Virus record (IMG/VR): IMGVR_UViG_3300021081_000019
Coordinates: 1-24,684 of that record
Source: a virus
DNA length: 24,684 bases
Reading direction: 5' to 3' (one strand)
The position numbers were made by a program, and so were the translations under genes. This document shows positions 16,101-22,347 of the stretch, in pieces (positions within the stretch are counted from its first letter, which is position 1; every line of letters begins with the position of its first letter). The notes beneath the pieces are model-generated. The model had not been told where the DNA came from. It saw only the letters and a list, made by a program, of their open reading frames with translations, and made no database searches.

Positions 16101-16434
16101 GCTCACGCAGCGTACTCAGTTGCCTCGCACTGACAGTCCCCAGGGCGTTGATGCTGTTGAGCGCCGCCTCGAACCCCGTCGCCGCTGTCGCCGCTGCCCC
16201 AAGCGTCGTGGCGATACCGGCCACGCCGGCGAAGCCCAGGGACAGGCCGATGGCGGATTTCGTCGTCGCCGCCAGGCTGGCGCCGAAGGAGGTGGTGCTC
16301 TGCGCCGCCTGGTGTTGGGCCTGGCTGGTCTGCTGCGTCGTCTTGGCGGTATCACTCACGGCTTTATCGAATTGCCGCAGTGCAACGATGCCCTTGTCTG
16401 CGTCTACCAGTATTTCCAAAACGACTGGTGGCAC
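13129..16434 (-). CDS. Phage tail tape measure protein (1101 aa)
   Basis: The GTG start at 16434 follows AGGAGGG directly after the tail chaperone stop. Residues about 40-330 are a TP901-type tape-measure core: an early hydrophobic region (SAIGLSLGFAGVAGIATTLG), then AELAKGGLGNLDTAINAVTK and LTQTFKNADTAATGLN. The middle third is largely helical, with related segments (GLQTRDALQRTATDAL and WLQTRGALERASQATTD) that suggest internal repeats. Residues about 920-1050 are a low-complexity Pro/Gly/Thr linker before a short folded end (IVYNLTVHTQAQDAATLA). At about 0.15 nm per residue the protein would set a tail near 160 nm, assuming it is helical throughout. It scaffolds the tube and is ejected during infection. 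Confidence 0.93.
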   Translation of the reverse strand: MPPVVLEILVDADKGIVALRQFDKAVSDTAKTTQQTSQAQHQAAQSTTSFGASLAATTKSAIGLSLGFAGVAGIATTLGAAATAATGFEAALNSINALGTVSARQLSTLREQLLALPPALGSSTELAKGLYDILGANVPADNAITVLTRSAELAKGGLGNLDTAINAVTKSAAAFGIPLEQAQFVTDVFTQTVIRGQGRLEEFAQAFPQVAATAAATGASFIDTNAAIAVLTQTFKNADTAATGLNSFFQQLIQNSAKFAAEGINVKQVLAEEGLTGLFRRLNEVTGGSAERLKELINDSEGFRAALTLTGNQFNTFNETVGSYANVTGLAQQAASKNLADAGAAWKTFINTLDRLVQEVAPPLLEVFTNITRAASVLAADVTKLYRAFAQSETLRTMVADFEQFFQVIGQSAAFQTLNANLLTTTGNTTDTYNAFVILDELLKGNVRPSIDFVTAGWDLLNAAFDYTAAGVIKLGQYLIDGLVTPLAQVFTALDQAATALGISDGRFSQLAATSQQLSADLALASATFQGMADEFVLGTNRIGMAQDGASKAVATTTAAVNAQSTALPQQGTAAAAAAAGTAQLTEAQQKLKTTLDDANDAASTLQGTLDKLKPGDAFKAISADELTHTLGTVTAKLIEMEKAGTFTAREISRAYDEAAAVLRERFGVLPDAFQRAFDAMRARASTTADGIALAFERMGLQTRDALQRTATDALADFQAIEKAGTASPRALLDAWLDVVDQIDKGAFKILPEGFQASSTRMQEIARKLGVELPQPIVNAFGEIAVAGQSAAEAIDTSWLQTRGALERASQATTDLGRRTDEAAKSTKALTEEEKRLGFTLDENGEKIKKVVSEWDKLMSLKILPIEIPFATELAGLQEQLAKAYKDLNLLGYGATGLGVDSIRREQGELQKLITELEKRIADLKQQTAASTPGTPGTPTPGTGTGTPATGTGTGATGGGTTAAPLASSAPTAGSGGLGVFSPTSPTLTQRPGAPGMGPGGGGGLSPTSPGALQRPGAPLAPTGPLVGGGSGSLVVGGGSGGGQPPGFPVIGGTVPTLAPTQRTIVYNLTVHTQAQDAATLARDLVPYLRQADLSQRPLGG
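13273..13650 (-). repeat. Low-complexity Pro/Gly/Thr-rich coding segment in the tape measure
   Basis: Coding for about 125 residues, this part alternates PGTPGTPTPGTGTG, GATGGGTTA and RPGAPGMGPGGGGG units, with two related SPTSPxxLxRPGAP copies. GC content is very high and short GGTGCCGGT-type units repeat. The boundaries are approximate. Confidence 0.7.
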
Positions 16435-16446
16435 AAGTGCTCCCTC

Positions 16447-16761
16447 CTAGCGCTGTTCTTGCGCCTCACGTTGCTGCGCCTGCACGTAATCCTGCAACGT
16501 CACGAGCCGTACTAACAGCCAGTCCGCGTCGTAGGCGTCAAGCTGGTCGAGCTGGCGCAATGTCCGTACTGTCTCCCAGCCGACTCTTTGCACCTGCCAG
16601 TAGATCTCCCACGCCTGCAGGTCATCTGCATGTACCGGCGTGCCAGGTGAGTACCCATGCGTGCGCCAGAAGTAGCACGCCGCCAGGCCGCCGGTGTCGC
16701 AGGGAATCGCCTCGCCTTCCTCGCCTAGTTGTGCCCGACAGGTCCAGCAGGTGATGGGCAT
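16447..16761 (-). CDS. Tail assembly chaperone, frameshifted part (T domain; 104 aa as a stand-alone ORF)
   Basis: This frame lies between the upstream chaperone ORF and the tape measure, overlaps the former by 37 bases, and is -1 relative to it. It begins with a CWTC pair and two further cysteines (IPCDTGGLAAC), possibly a small zinc knuckle, then a helical region (AWEIYWQVQRVGWETVRTLRQLDQL) and a glutamine-rich end. It corresponds to the T part of lambda-type G/GT chaperones. The -1 frame stays open from the slippery site at 16797-16803 to the ATG at 16761, so the natural product is probably the fusion of about 246 residues rather than independent initiation. ATG 16761 has only a weak upstream signal. 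Confidence 0.82.
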   Translation of the reverse strand: MPITCWTCRAQLGEEGEAIPCDTGGLAACYFWRTHGYSPGTPVHADDLQAWEIYWQVQRVGWETVRTLRQLDQLDAYDADWLLVRLVTLQDYVQAQQREAQEQR

Positions 16762-17186
16762 GCCGGTTGTGGGAGAGAGGAGGGCGAAGCGGCTGTCAAA
16801 AAAGCCGTGTACCTCTCCAACAGCTCCTCAGGGGATCCCTGCATCGCCAGCTCATCGATGCGCTGAATCACTGCCCAGGGCAGATACGGAATGACCTCTT
16901 CCAGAAATGGTACGGGTTGCATGGTGGCATCCAGGACGTTTTCCCAGCCACGAATACAGTACGTGGCGATGGCGAGCTGGAGTCCTGCGACGCCCTGCAG
17001 ATCAAAGACACCCCGGCTTGCATGCACGGTCAGCAATTCGTGCCGCTTTGATGGCGGTAAGCGTCGATAATAGAACCGCGCATCATCCACCAGAAAGCTC
17101 AGTCGTTCCTTGTCGGTGATGAGAAAGACAGGCCGCTTCCCCGGAGGCGAGAGTGCCGCTTGCCCATTGGAACTGTCTTCTGCCAT
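16725..17186 (-). CDS. Tail assembly chaperone, upstream part (G-like; 153 aa)
   Basis: ATG at 17186 is preceded by AGGAGATT, eight bases after the stop of the second tail-tube gene; longer in-frame extension runs into that gene. The 153-residue product is helical: KRPVFLITDKERLSFLVDD, PSKRHELLTVHASRG, a hydrophobic middle (LQLAIATYCIRGWENVL) and EEVIPYLPWAVIQRIDELA. Its position between the tail tube and the tape measure is diagnostic of the tail assembly chaperone that coats the tape measure before tube polymerisation. Most ribosomes should stop at 16725, giving this short form, and a minority slip -1 at 16797-16803. The last 23 residues, after the slip, are Pro/Ser-rich. Confidence 0.85.
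   Translation of the reverse strand: MAEDSSNGQAALSPPGKRPVFLITDKERLSFLVDDARFYYRRLPPSKRHELLTVHASRGVFDLQGVAGLQLAIATYCIRGWENVLDATMQPVPFLEEVIPYLPWAVIQRIDELAMQGSPEELLERYTAFLTAASPSSLPQPACPSPAGPVGHN
16797..16803 (-). promoter_or_regulatory. -1 programmed ribosomal frameshift site T TTT TTG
   Basis: On the minus strand the upstream ORF is read GCT TTT TTG; the heptamer T TTT TTG fits the X XXY YYZ rule exactly in the zero frame. After a -1 slip, reading continues as GAC AGC CGC and joins the 104-aa chaperone ORF with no intervening stop. Site, frame and position between tail-tube and tape-measure genes match the G/GT system. The fusion would hold 130 codons from the first frame and 116 from the second. 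I see no strong downstream stem-loop. Confidence 0.85.
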
Positions 17187-17194
17187 AGAATCTC

Positions 17195-18313
17195 CTAAAG
17201 GAGTGGATGATGGCGCGCGCCAGAGACGACCTCGACCCCCACCGGCCCCGGCTGCGCCGTCGCCGGCATGCCGGCCGCCGGCTGCGCCGGCACCTCCGCC
17301 TGGAGCACGTGCCGCACGCTGGGGAGCCCCACCTGCACCGGCGAGGGCCGCACGTCCGTCAGGCGCAGCGCCGGGAGGTACCAGGTGAGCTGATACGCCT
17401 GCCCACTGCCGCCTACCTGCGGCCCCAGGAAGCGCAGCTCGCCCATGAGGGTCGTCTGCGCCTGCCATGTCTGCAGCCAGGCATCGGACAGATACCGCGG
17501 CGTGTCGACCGTCAACGTGAGGGCTGGCGGTGTGGTCCGGCCGTACTGCTCCGGCGCCAGCCCAGTCCGCGGGCCGTAAGACGCCGCAAGCTGGTTGTCC
17601 AGCCGCACCGCGCACGTGCTGTAGCACACGTCGTTGGCACTCGACAGCGGCGTGGTGGGGCTCGCGAGACCCAGCCGCAACCGCCCGTGCCGCACGCCCA
17701 GCAGCGGCCAGCCGCAGCCCGGGAGGGCCTGGAGGGCGGCAGCAGTGTTGACGGTCGAGACCTGCGACAGGCCGGCGCCGACCAGCGTGACCGCACCGGT
17801 GACCCGCTCGCCGTCACTGACCAGCGCCAGGGACTGCACCATGCAGGACAGCACCTCCCATGTGGACACCTGGCGCCACGCTGCGAACGTTCCCCTTCGC
17901 ACCAGTCGGGTCGTTGGCGGCTGGGCATCGGCCGTGGGCCATGGTGTTGCCTCGAGGTCCGCACTCACCTCGTACAGATGCCGGTACGCAGTAGTGCCGA
18001 GCGGCGTCGGCAGCGCCGCCGGCATGTAGCCGAGGGCACACGCGAGCAATGAATCGAGTCCCTGGTACCGCCACCTGAACGCCACCCGCACGCTCGGGGC
18101 CTGGCTCACCACGTCTACGCCGGTCGGTCCCAGGGTCTGTGCACGCGTGACCACCGGCGCCTGGCTCATGCCAGGGTCGAAATCGGCGCTGACAATGGGC
18201 CAGCGCTCGGTGACCTGGGCGGCGGCGATCGCCGGCCACTGCGAGCCGTCGGTGGCGGACTCGACGGCAAAGCCGGCAATGGTCGCCGTGCCACTGGAGA
18301 CTGGTGCAGCCAT
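17195..18313 (-). CDS. Second tail-tube-like protein (372 aa)
   Basis: ATG at 18313 lies three bases after the stop of the first tube-like gene. The protein is beta-rich, with an early ATIAGFAVESATDG segment, a VAFRWRYQGLDSLLACALGY element, a middle TGAVTLVGAGLSQVSTVN barrel, and a C-terminal half (LMGELRFLG, YQLTWYLPALRL) typical of tail-tube proteins. The end is Pro/Gly-rich. Weak similarity in layout to the preceding gene suggests two tube or tube-plus-collar subunits. Known siphophages usually have one, sometimes with a decorated variant. It could instead be a tail-tube initiator or decoration protein. Confidence 0.65.
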   Translation of the reverse strand: MAAPVSSGTATIAGFAVESATDGSQWPAIAAAQVTERWPIVSADFDPGMSQAPVVTRAQTLGPTGVDVVSQAPSVRVAFRWRYQGLDSLLACALGYMPAALPTPLGTTAYRHLYEVSADLEATPWPTADAQPPTTRLVRRGTFAAWRQVSTWEVLSCMVQSLALVSDGERVTGAVTLVGAGLSQVSTVNTAAALQALPGCGWPLLGVRHGRLRLGLASPTTPLSSANDVCYSTCAVRLDNQLAASYGPRTGLAPEQYGRTTPPALTLTVDTPRYLSDAWLQTWQAQTTLMGELRFLGPQVGGSGQAYQLTWYLPALRLTDVRPSPVQVGLPSVRHVLQAEVPAQPAAGMPATAQPGPVGVEVVSGARHHPLL

Positions 18314-18316
18314 GCG

Positions 18317-19501
18317 TCACGTCTCTAACATGTAAATCGGTGGATTACTGACGCTCACCGTGATCGACGCCCCCGCCGCCTCATCGGTCAGCGCCGGCGG
18401 CGTCGCCAGCGTCAGCGTCAGCGGCGTCCAGGCGGCGGCCGTGAAGGTGCCATTATTGGCCGGGGTGGCCGCGCCGCTGATCGTGACTTGCGCCCCGGCC
18501 GCCACAAAGGGGAACGTGCCCCCGGTGATCGCGAGCGCATTCCCCGTAGCGGTGATGGCGATTTGCGCGCTCGTGGTCACGTCCTTGCCCTGCGAGATCG
18601 CCGCTTCGGTCGTGAGCACGCGCGGGCCAGGGCCCGCCGTTGGCGCGGTCGCTGTCACAAAGACCAGGTTCGGAATGATGATCGTCTTGGTGTCGCCCGT
18701 GACCGGATGTGTATAGACCAGGCTCGCCTGCAAGCGCGTATAGTTCTTGCGCCAGGTGATGATTTGCTCCTCTTCCGTGCGGAATCGTGGGAACGTCATT
18801 GCCAGACGAAAGGACAAGAAGGCGTTCTCAATCGGCTCCATGGGCGTCTGGGCGCAGTTCGTGTAGTCTATTGCCATAGGTCTACTAAGAGTAAGGGTCA
18901 ATTCACTGAGGCAGAGATCGTCGGCGGGATGCGTCAGCGCGTGATCCTGCGTGCCGACCAGCAAGCGCAGATGGTGATGCAGCACGCGCTTGGCATCTTG
19001 CAGCAGCCCGACCAGGTGGGCATGCGTGTTGAGCGTCGAGTTCAGCGTCAGCGCGCCAGGAATCATGGACGTTTGGAGATTGACGCCATCCGCGTTACTC
19101 GTCCAGACGATCTGGGTCGCTTTCGTATCGGTATAGTCCCAGACGCCTTGCACTTGCTTGTCGATGCTGACGGTCAGGGCTTTGCCTTGAATCGATGGCA
19201 GGAGATCGTAGCGCCCCGTGGCAAACTGCCCAAAGAAATGCTTCAGCAACACGAACTCGTTGAGATAGCGCATCGGGACAAGCATGTCACCAGTCGCACT
19301 GAAGTTTCCTTGCTCAGGAGTATCGACGATGGGGCTGCCCTGCAACGACTCGTCAGGGATTTCGGCATAGACGTCGTTGAGCGACTCGCTGACGCTCGGG
19401 AGCACTTGCGTGGTGAGGATAGGCGTGCCGATGGCCGCCTGCTCGCCCACGCCGATACGGGTTAAGTAACCGATAGAGGTGATGCTCGGCGGTACGGCCA
19501 T
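18317..19501 (-). CDS. Major tail tube protein (394 aa)
   Basis: ATG at 19501 follows AAGGAGATTC. The opening GYLTRIGVGEQAAIGTPI resembles the start of many siphophage tail-tube proteins, followed by a QGSPIVDTPEQGNFSATGD stretch and a long tube domain with LCLSELTLTLSRPM and PIENAFLSFRLAMTFPR. Residues about 290-394 form an appended Ig-like domain (ALAITGGTFPFVAAGAQVTI, NNGTFTAAAWTPLTLTL) that probably decorates the outer tube surface. It forms stacked hexameric rings around the tape measure. Position, length and the added C-terminal domain make this the best candidate for the main tube subunit. Confidence 0.8.
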   Translation of the reverse strand: MAVPPSITSIGYLTRIGVGEQAAIGTPILTTQVLPSVSESLNDVYAEIPDESLQGSPIVDTPEQGNFSATGDMLVPMRYLNEFVLLKHFFGQFATGRYDLLPSIQGKALTVSIDKQVQGVWDYTDTKATQIVWTSNADGVNLQTSMIPGALTLNSTLNTHAHLVGLLQDAKRVLHHHLRLLVGTQDHALTHPADDLCLSELTLTLSRPMAIDYTNCAQTPMEPIENAFLSFRLAMTFPRFRTEEEQIITWRKNYTRLQASLVYTHPVTGDTKTIIIPNLVFVTATAPTAGPGPRVLTTEAAISQGKDVTTSAQIAITATGNALAITGGTFPFVAAGAQVTISGAATPANNGTFTAAAWTPLTLTLATPPALTDEAAGASITVSVSNPPIYMLET

Positions 19502-19519
19502 AGGTGAATCTCCTTGTGA

Positions 19520-20446
19520 TTATGCGCTCAACGCCAGCGCCCACGCCTCCACCGGCAGCGCGCATTGCGCGACATGACACAGGTGCGTCTGCCCGACCAT
19601 GCTGTGTGCCACCTGTTCGATCTGCAGCGGCCCCACCCGGTCAAACGTCCCCACCGTATGCGACGGCCGCAGCAGCGCAGCGATCTGTTCAAGCAGGTCC
19701 TGCATCACCAGCTCACTCGCCTGGCTGTCATCCACGCTAAGATAGCCCCGCAGCACCAGCCGCTCTTGCCCGCGGTGTTCCAGGCCAGGGTTGCGGTCGT
19801 TCTGCACGCTTTCCCGCGTCAGCGTCCAGGCCCGGATGGCCTGTGGGTTGCCGAACACCGCCGGCGCGAGATCCGGCTCCACCGTCAGCCGCTCATAGGG
19901 GTGCACGGTGCCGATGGCGGGGATGGTCAGGAGCTGCGCCGTGAGCCAATCTGCCAGGTCGCGGTAGTCCTCAATGGTCCCACCTGGCACGTCCACAGGC
20001 GTGACACTGAGATACTCAGACGCCACCACGAACGTCTCGCTGAAGTGCACGGGCACCGTCTCGGCCAGCATGCGGGCTTCCTGACGCTCCAGAAGCGGCG
20101 CCGTGAGGTACTCCGCACTCCCTGGCACGGTGATGACGTCACTCAGCGTGGTGAGGACCTCATCAAGCAGGTCCTGATACATGCGTTCTGAGGCCTGCGG
20201 GTCGTCCAGCGCCAGATACCCTCGCAGCCGCAGCCGGTGCAGACGCTCGACGCTGGCATTGCCGCGCCAGACTTCCTGCGTCGCCGCCCGCGATAGGCAC
20301 CAGAAGCGCAGCGTGCTGAGCGGCCCCACGGTGCCGTTCAGGGCCGTCGGGTCAAGGGCAATGCGGTCGTAGGGGTAGACGTGGCCGATGTCGGAGATGG
20401 CCTGAAGCGGCGTCAGGAGGGCGGTCAGAATGTCACTGAGCGGCAT
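19520..20446 (-). CDS. Internally duplicated tail-terminator-like protein (308 aa)
   Basis: ATG at 20446 is chosen because an upstream in-frame ATG lies inside the preceding gene. The protein is two homologous halves of about 150 residues. IGHVYPYDRI at 19-28 pairs with IGTVHPYERL at 178-187; RGYLALDDPQASE at 75-87 pairs with RGYLSVDDSQASE at 233-245; and QDLLDEVL pairs with QDLLEQIA, a constant offset near 158 residues. Each half has the size of a usual tail completion or terminator protein, which caps the tube and joins it to the neck. Position just before the tube genes supports that role. A fused dimer would form a cap with three, rather than six, chains. Confidence 0.75.
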   Translation of the reverse strand: MPLSDILTALLTPLQAISDIGHVYPYDRIALDPTALNGTVGPLSTLRFWCLSRAATQEVWRGNASVERLHRLRLRGYLALDDPQASERMYQDLLDEVLTTLSDVITVPGSAEYLTAPLLERQEARMLAETVPVHFSETFVVASEYLSVTPVDVPGGTIEDYRDLADWLTAQLLTIPAIGTVHPYERLTVEPDLAPAVFGNPQAIRAWTLTRESVQNDRNPGLEHRGQERLVLRGYLSVDDSQASELVMQDLLEQIAALLRPSHTVGTFDRVGPLQIEQVAHSMVGQTHLCHVAQCALPVEAWALALSA

Positions 20447-20681
20447 GCGGCTCTCCACCTGCTTCCGGCACCAGCATGAGATGCACGGTCTCGAGATCGA
20501 GCCTATCGATCCCTGCGAGCGCACGGGCAAAGCTGTACGTGCGCAGGAGGCCTTCGACGCGAAAGCGCTGCGGTCCGTCCGGCACGGGCAGGATGCACGA
20601 TTCCCCTACGCGTGGCAGATCCTGCGGTTCGGCGAGGATATCGAGCACGGATGCCAGACCCACAAAGCAGCGTAGATGCAT
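20433..20681 (-). CDS. Small neck-region protein (82 aa)
   Basis: ATG at 20681 follows AGGAATGTCGCT. Longer in-frame extensions would run through the non-coding, inverted-repeat-rich leader of the opposite-strand gene and are rejected. The 82-residue product has two strand-rich parts (LRCFVGLASVLDILAEP and QRFRVEGLLRTYSFARAL) around a Pro-rich turn and ends with LETVHLMLVPEAGGE. It could be a small beta-sandwich adaptor between the neck and tail terminator. No family is recognised. The 3' end overlaps the terminator start by 14 bases. Confidence 0.65.
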   Translation of the reverse strand: MHLRCFVGLASVLDILAEPQDLPRVGESCILPVPDGPQRFRVEGLLRTYSFARALAGIDRLDLETVHLMLVPEAGGEPHAAQ

Positions 20682-20839
20682 AGCGACATTCCTAGCATAG
20701 GTCACAATATACGAGGTATACTTTCTCTGTAGCATCGTGCTACATTGGCTCCTGGCCGGGTAGGGTCTAGCTAACCCTCGCAAGGTCGGAGCCTCTACTC
20801 TGACGCCTGGTCCGCCACACATCATAGAGGAGATGTCGT
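20682..20839 (+). promoter_or_regulatory. Intergenic leader between opposite-strand genes with two perfect inverted repeats
   Basis: This 158-nt stretch is the longest gap in the window and is less GC-rich than its surroundings. It holds TATAC-GAG-GTATA (20708-20720) and TGTAGCA-TCG-TGCTACA (20728-20744), both perfect, plus AGGGT/ACCCT arms at 20762-20778. TATACT at 20717-20722 could be a -10 box for the plus-strand gene, but I find no good -35. It likely carries a promoter and operator; the repeats could bind a repressor. Confidence 0.45.
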
Positions 20840-21079
20840 ATGGACCCGCAACTACTCGCCTCGCTCAACACGATTGCCCAGAACCAGCAAATTACCTATA
20901 CCTGGACGGTCGGCGCCGCGCTCGTCTATCTCAGCGGCCTCTGTTTCGTCTGGTGGCGACTTTCTGTCCGTCTCGACAGGCGCCATGACGAAACCCGGAC
21001 CGCCCTCGCCGCCATGCAGGCGACGTCACAGGCCATCGTCGCGCAGACCGCTGAACTGCTCCGGCGCACCAGCCCCTAA
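20840..21079 (+). CDS. Single-span membrane/coiled-coil protein on the opposite strand, moron-like (79 aa)
   Basis: ATG at 20840 follows AGAGGAG at a good spacing. The 79-residue product has a polar N-terminus (DPQLLASLNTIAQNQQ), one transmembrane helix at about 20-41 (TVGAALVYLSGLCFVWW), a basic stop-transfer stretch (RLDRRHDE), then a helix likely to coil (TRTALAAMQATSQAIVAQTA). It is the only plus-strand gene inside the minus-strand late operon, has its own leader and converges on the gp10-like gene with a four-base overlap. That is the arrangement of a moron expressed separately from late genes. Candidate roles are superinfection exclusion, holin regulation or membrane sensing; none can be proven here. 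Confidence 0.7.
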   Translation: MDPQLLASLNTIAQNQQITYTWTVGAALVYLSGLCFVWWRLSVRLDRRHDETRTALAAMQATSQAIVAQTAELLRRTSP

Positions 21080-21581
21080 CGCCCTCCCTGGAGCATCCTG
21101 GCCGCCCGCGCCATCGCCTGCTGGAGTATCCCCTGCATCTGCGGTCTCACGGCGGTCATGGCATCGCGAAACATATGCCGCCCCCGTGTGCCCCGCCGGG
21201 CGACGCCCGCTGCACGCGGTAGGCCGCCCGTTCGTCGCCCAGCACCCGCCGCGCCCACAGGAGCAGCGGCCCGATGGGCGCCCAGTGCGGCGCCGTGCCT
21301 TCTTCGACGTACCGCGCGTAGGGCACCTGGGCTCCGGTGAACACGGTCCCCCGGATGGCGGCGCTGAGCGACGTGCCCGTCGTCACATCGGTGTAAATCG
21401 AGGCCCGCAGCAGGCCGCTGACGCCCACGGGGGTGCGGCTGCGCGCCTCTTTCGCGATATCCTCCACGATCGTCTGCACGGCGGCGCTGGCCTCACGAAA
21501 GAGAATGGCCCGGCTCTGCTCGGGGTTGAGCAAGGGAATCGGCGGCACGGTCAGCTTGTACGTGATGAAGGGTTCAGCCAC
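21076..21581 (-). CDS. HK97 gp10-like neck protein with an apparent frameshift near 21190-21210
   Basis: The GTG start at 21581 overlaps the upstream stop by 8 bases. The first frame (to 21156, 141 aa) contains VEDIAKEARSRTPVGVSGLLR and VPYARYVEEGTAPHWAP, which are hallmarks of the HK97-gp10-like head-tail proteins that join portal and tail. Its last 15 residues look wrong (SPGGAHGGG). In the -1 frame the sequence continues as ARRGTRGRHMFRDAM and a helix (LQQAMARAARML) ending at 21076, the expected family C-terminus. One missing base in the CGGGCGTCGCCC region would join the two into about 168 residues. The cause may be a sequencing error, a real mutation or frameshifting; no clear slippery heptamer is present. 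Confidence 0.78.
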
Positions 21582-21777
21582 GTGGGGCTCCTGTCTCGTG
21601 ACGCGCCTGGCGCTCGACGAGGGCCTTCAGCGCTTTCAGCTCGGCTTCGAGCGTCTCGATCCTGGCCTGGAAGGCTTGCCGCACGGTATGGAAATGTTTC
21701 GCCTGCTCGTCCATGCGGCGCTGGAGATCCGTGATGTCTGTCTGGACATTCGGGAACGGAGGACGATTGTCAGCCAT
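21574..21777 (-). CDS. Small coiled-coil protein (67 aa)
   Basis: ATG at 21777 is preferred over longer in-frame starts, which overlap the zinc-ribbon gene. After a short Pro-rich N-terminus (MADNRPPFPNVQ), nearly all of the protein is one long charged helix with heptad spacing (DLQRRMDEQAKHFHTVRQAF, then RIETLEAELKALKALVERQ). This points to a dimeric or trimeric coiled coil. It overlaps its neighbours by 8 bases on both sides, so it is translated with the neck genes. It might be a small assembly factor; no family is recognised. Confidence 0.72.
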   Translation of the reverse strand: MADNRPPFPNVQTDITDLQRRMDEQAKHFHTVRQAFQARIETLEAELKALKALVERQARHETGAPRG

Positions 21778-21988
21778 GAGCGGGTCTCCAATCGTCGTCA
21801 GGCATCTCCCAACACGCCTCGTCCTCGTCGCTCTCGTCATCCCAGTCGTATTGGATCTGTACAGGCTCCTCACACCGCTCACACTGATAGCTGATCAGTC
21901 CATGCCCCTGATCATCGACGAGGTAGGTTTTGCCGCCACACTCGCAGCGGATACCATCATCACGGCCAAAGTTGCGATCATCCCACAT
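21770..21988 (-). CDS. Small acidic zinc-ribbon protein (72 aa)
   Basis: ATG at 21988 lies just downstream of the head-closure gene. The protein has two cysteine pairs, CECGG near residue 15 and CERC near 36, separated by YLVDDQGHGLISYQ: the spacing of a rubredoxin-like or zinc-ribbon fold. The C-terminal half is very acidic (DWDDESDEDEACWEMPDDDW) and could mimic DNA or bind a basic partner. It sits between head-closure and coiled-coil genes with an 8-base overlap. No specific family is recognised. Confidence 0.75.
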   Translation of the reverse strand: MWDDRNFGRDDGIRCECGGKTYLVDDQGHGLISYQCERCEEPVQIQYDWDDESDEDEACWEMPDDDWRPAHG

Positions 21989-21992
21989 AGCA

Positions 21993-22337
21993 CTACCCTA
22001 CCTGCCTCACTTGCAGCTTGTACCACGGATGCCCCTTCCCCAAGGCGATGTTCAGCACCTGCCAGGTCGTGCCATCCTCCCGGTCGAAGTCGTCATAGCG
22101 CGTCGGCGTCCAGGTCACGAGACACGTCTGGAGGCGGCATTCCAGATCGTTGCGCAGGATCTGCTCCAGGTCGATCTCGCCTGCCCGAAAGTGCTTGAGC
22201 CGCGCACACACGTTCGGATACACGACCGGTGTGGCGTTCGGCGCGCTGCGGTGGCGATACGTGAGCGGCTCCATGAGCGCGCCGTACATCTGCACCGCGT
22301 GGCGACCGAGCTGGTCCATCACGGCTTGTGACAACAT
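21993..22337 (-). CDS. Head-closure/head-tail joining protein candidate (114 aa)
   Basis: ATG at 22337 follows GAGGAG. The 114-residue product has an N-terminal helix (VMDQLGRHAVQMYG), then a beta barrel-like body with PLTYRHRSAP, LECRLQTCLVTWTPTRYD and TTWQVLNIALGKGHPWYKL. This length, the strand pattern and its place between connector adaptor and gp10-like neck protein fit the head-closure (stopper) group of siphophages. The terminal WYKLQVRQ strand is typical of such barrels. The functional call is from order and shape, since no diagnostic motif exists. Confidence 0.68.
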   Translation of the reverse strand: MLSQAVMDQLGRHAVQMYGALMEPLTYRHRSAPNATPVVYPNVCARLKHFRAGEIDLEQILRNDLECRLQTCLVTWTPTRYDDFDREDGTTWQVLNIALGKGHPWYKLQVRQVG

Positions 22338-22347
22338 CTCGCACTCC

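Noticed and set aside
20717-20722. Strong sigma70 promoter at TATACT
   Set aside because: The -10 match is good but no -35 element is found at a suitable distance; kept only as a weak possibility within the leader.
20682-20825. N-terminal extension of the 82-aa neck gene
   Set aside because: It would translate the inverted-repeat leader of the opposite-strand gene; the ATG at 20681 has its own ribosome binding site.
21076-21258. Independent 60-aa gene on the minus strand
   Set aside because: Its second half is the missing C-terminus of the gp10-like protein and its first half is shadow; it is better read as the continuation after a frameshift.
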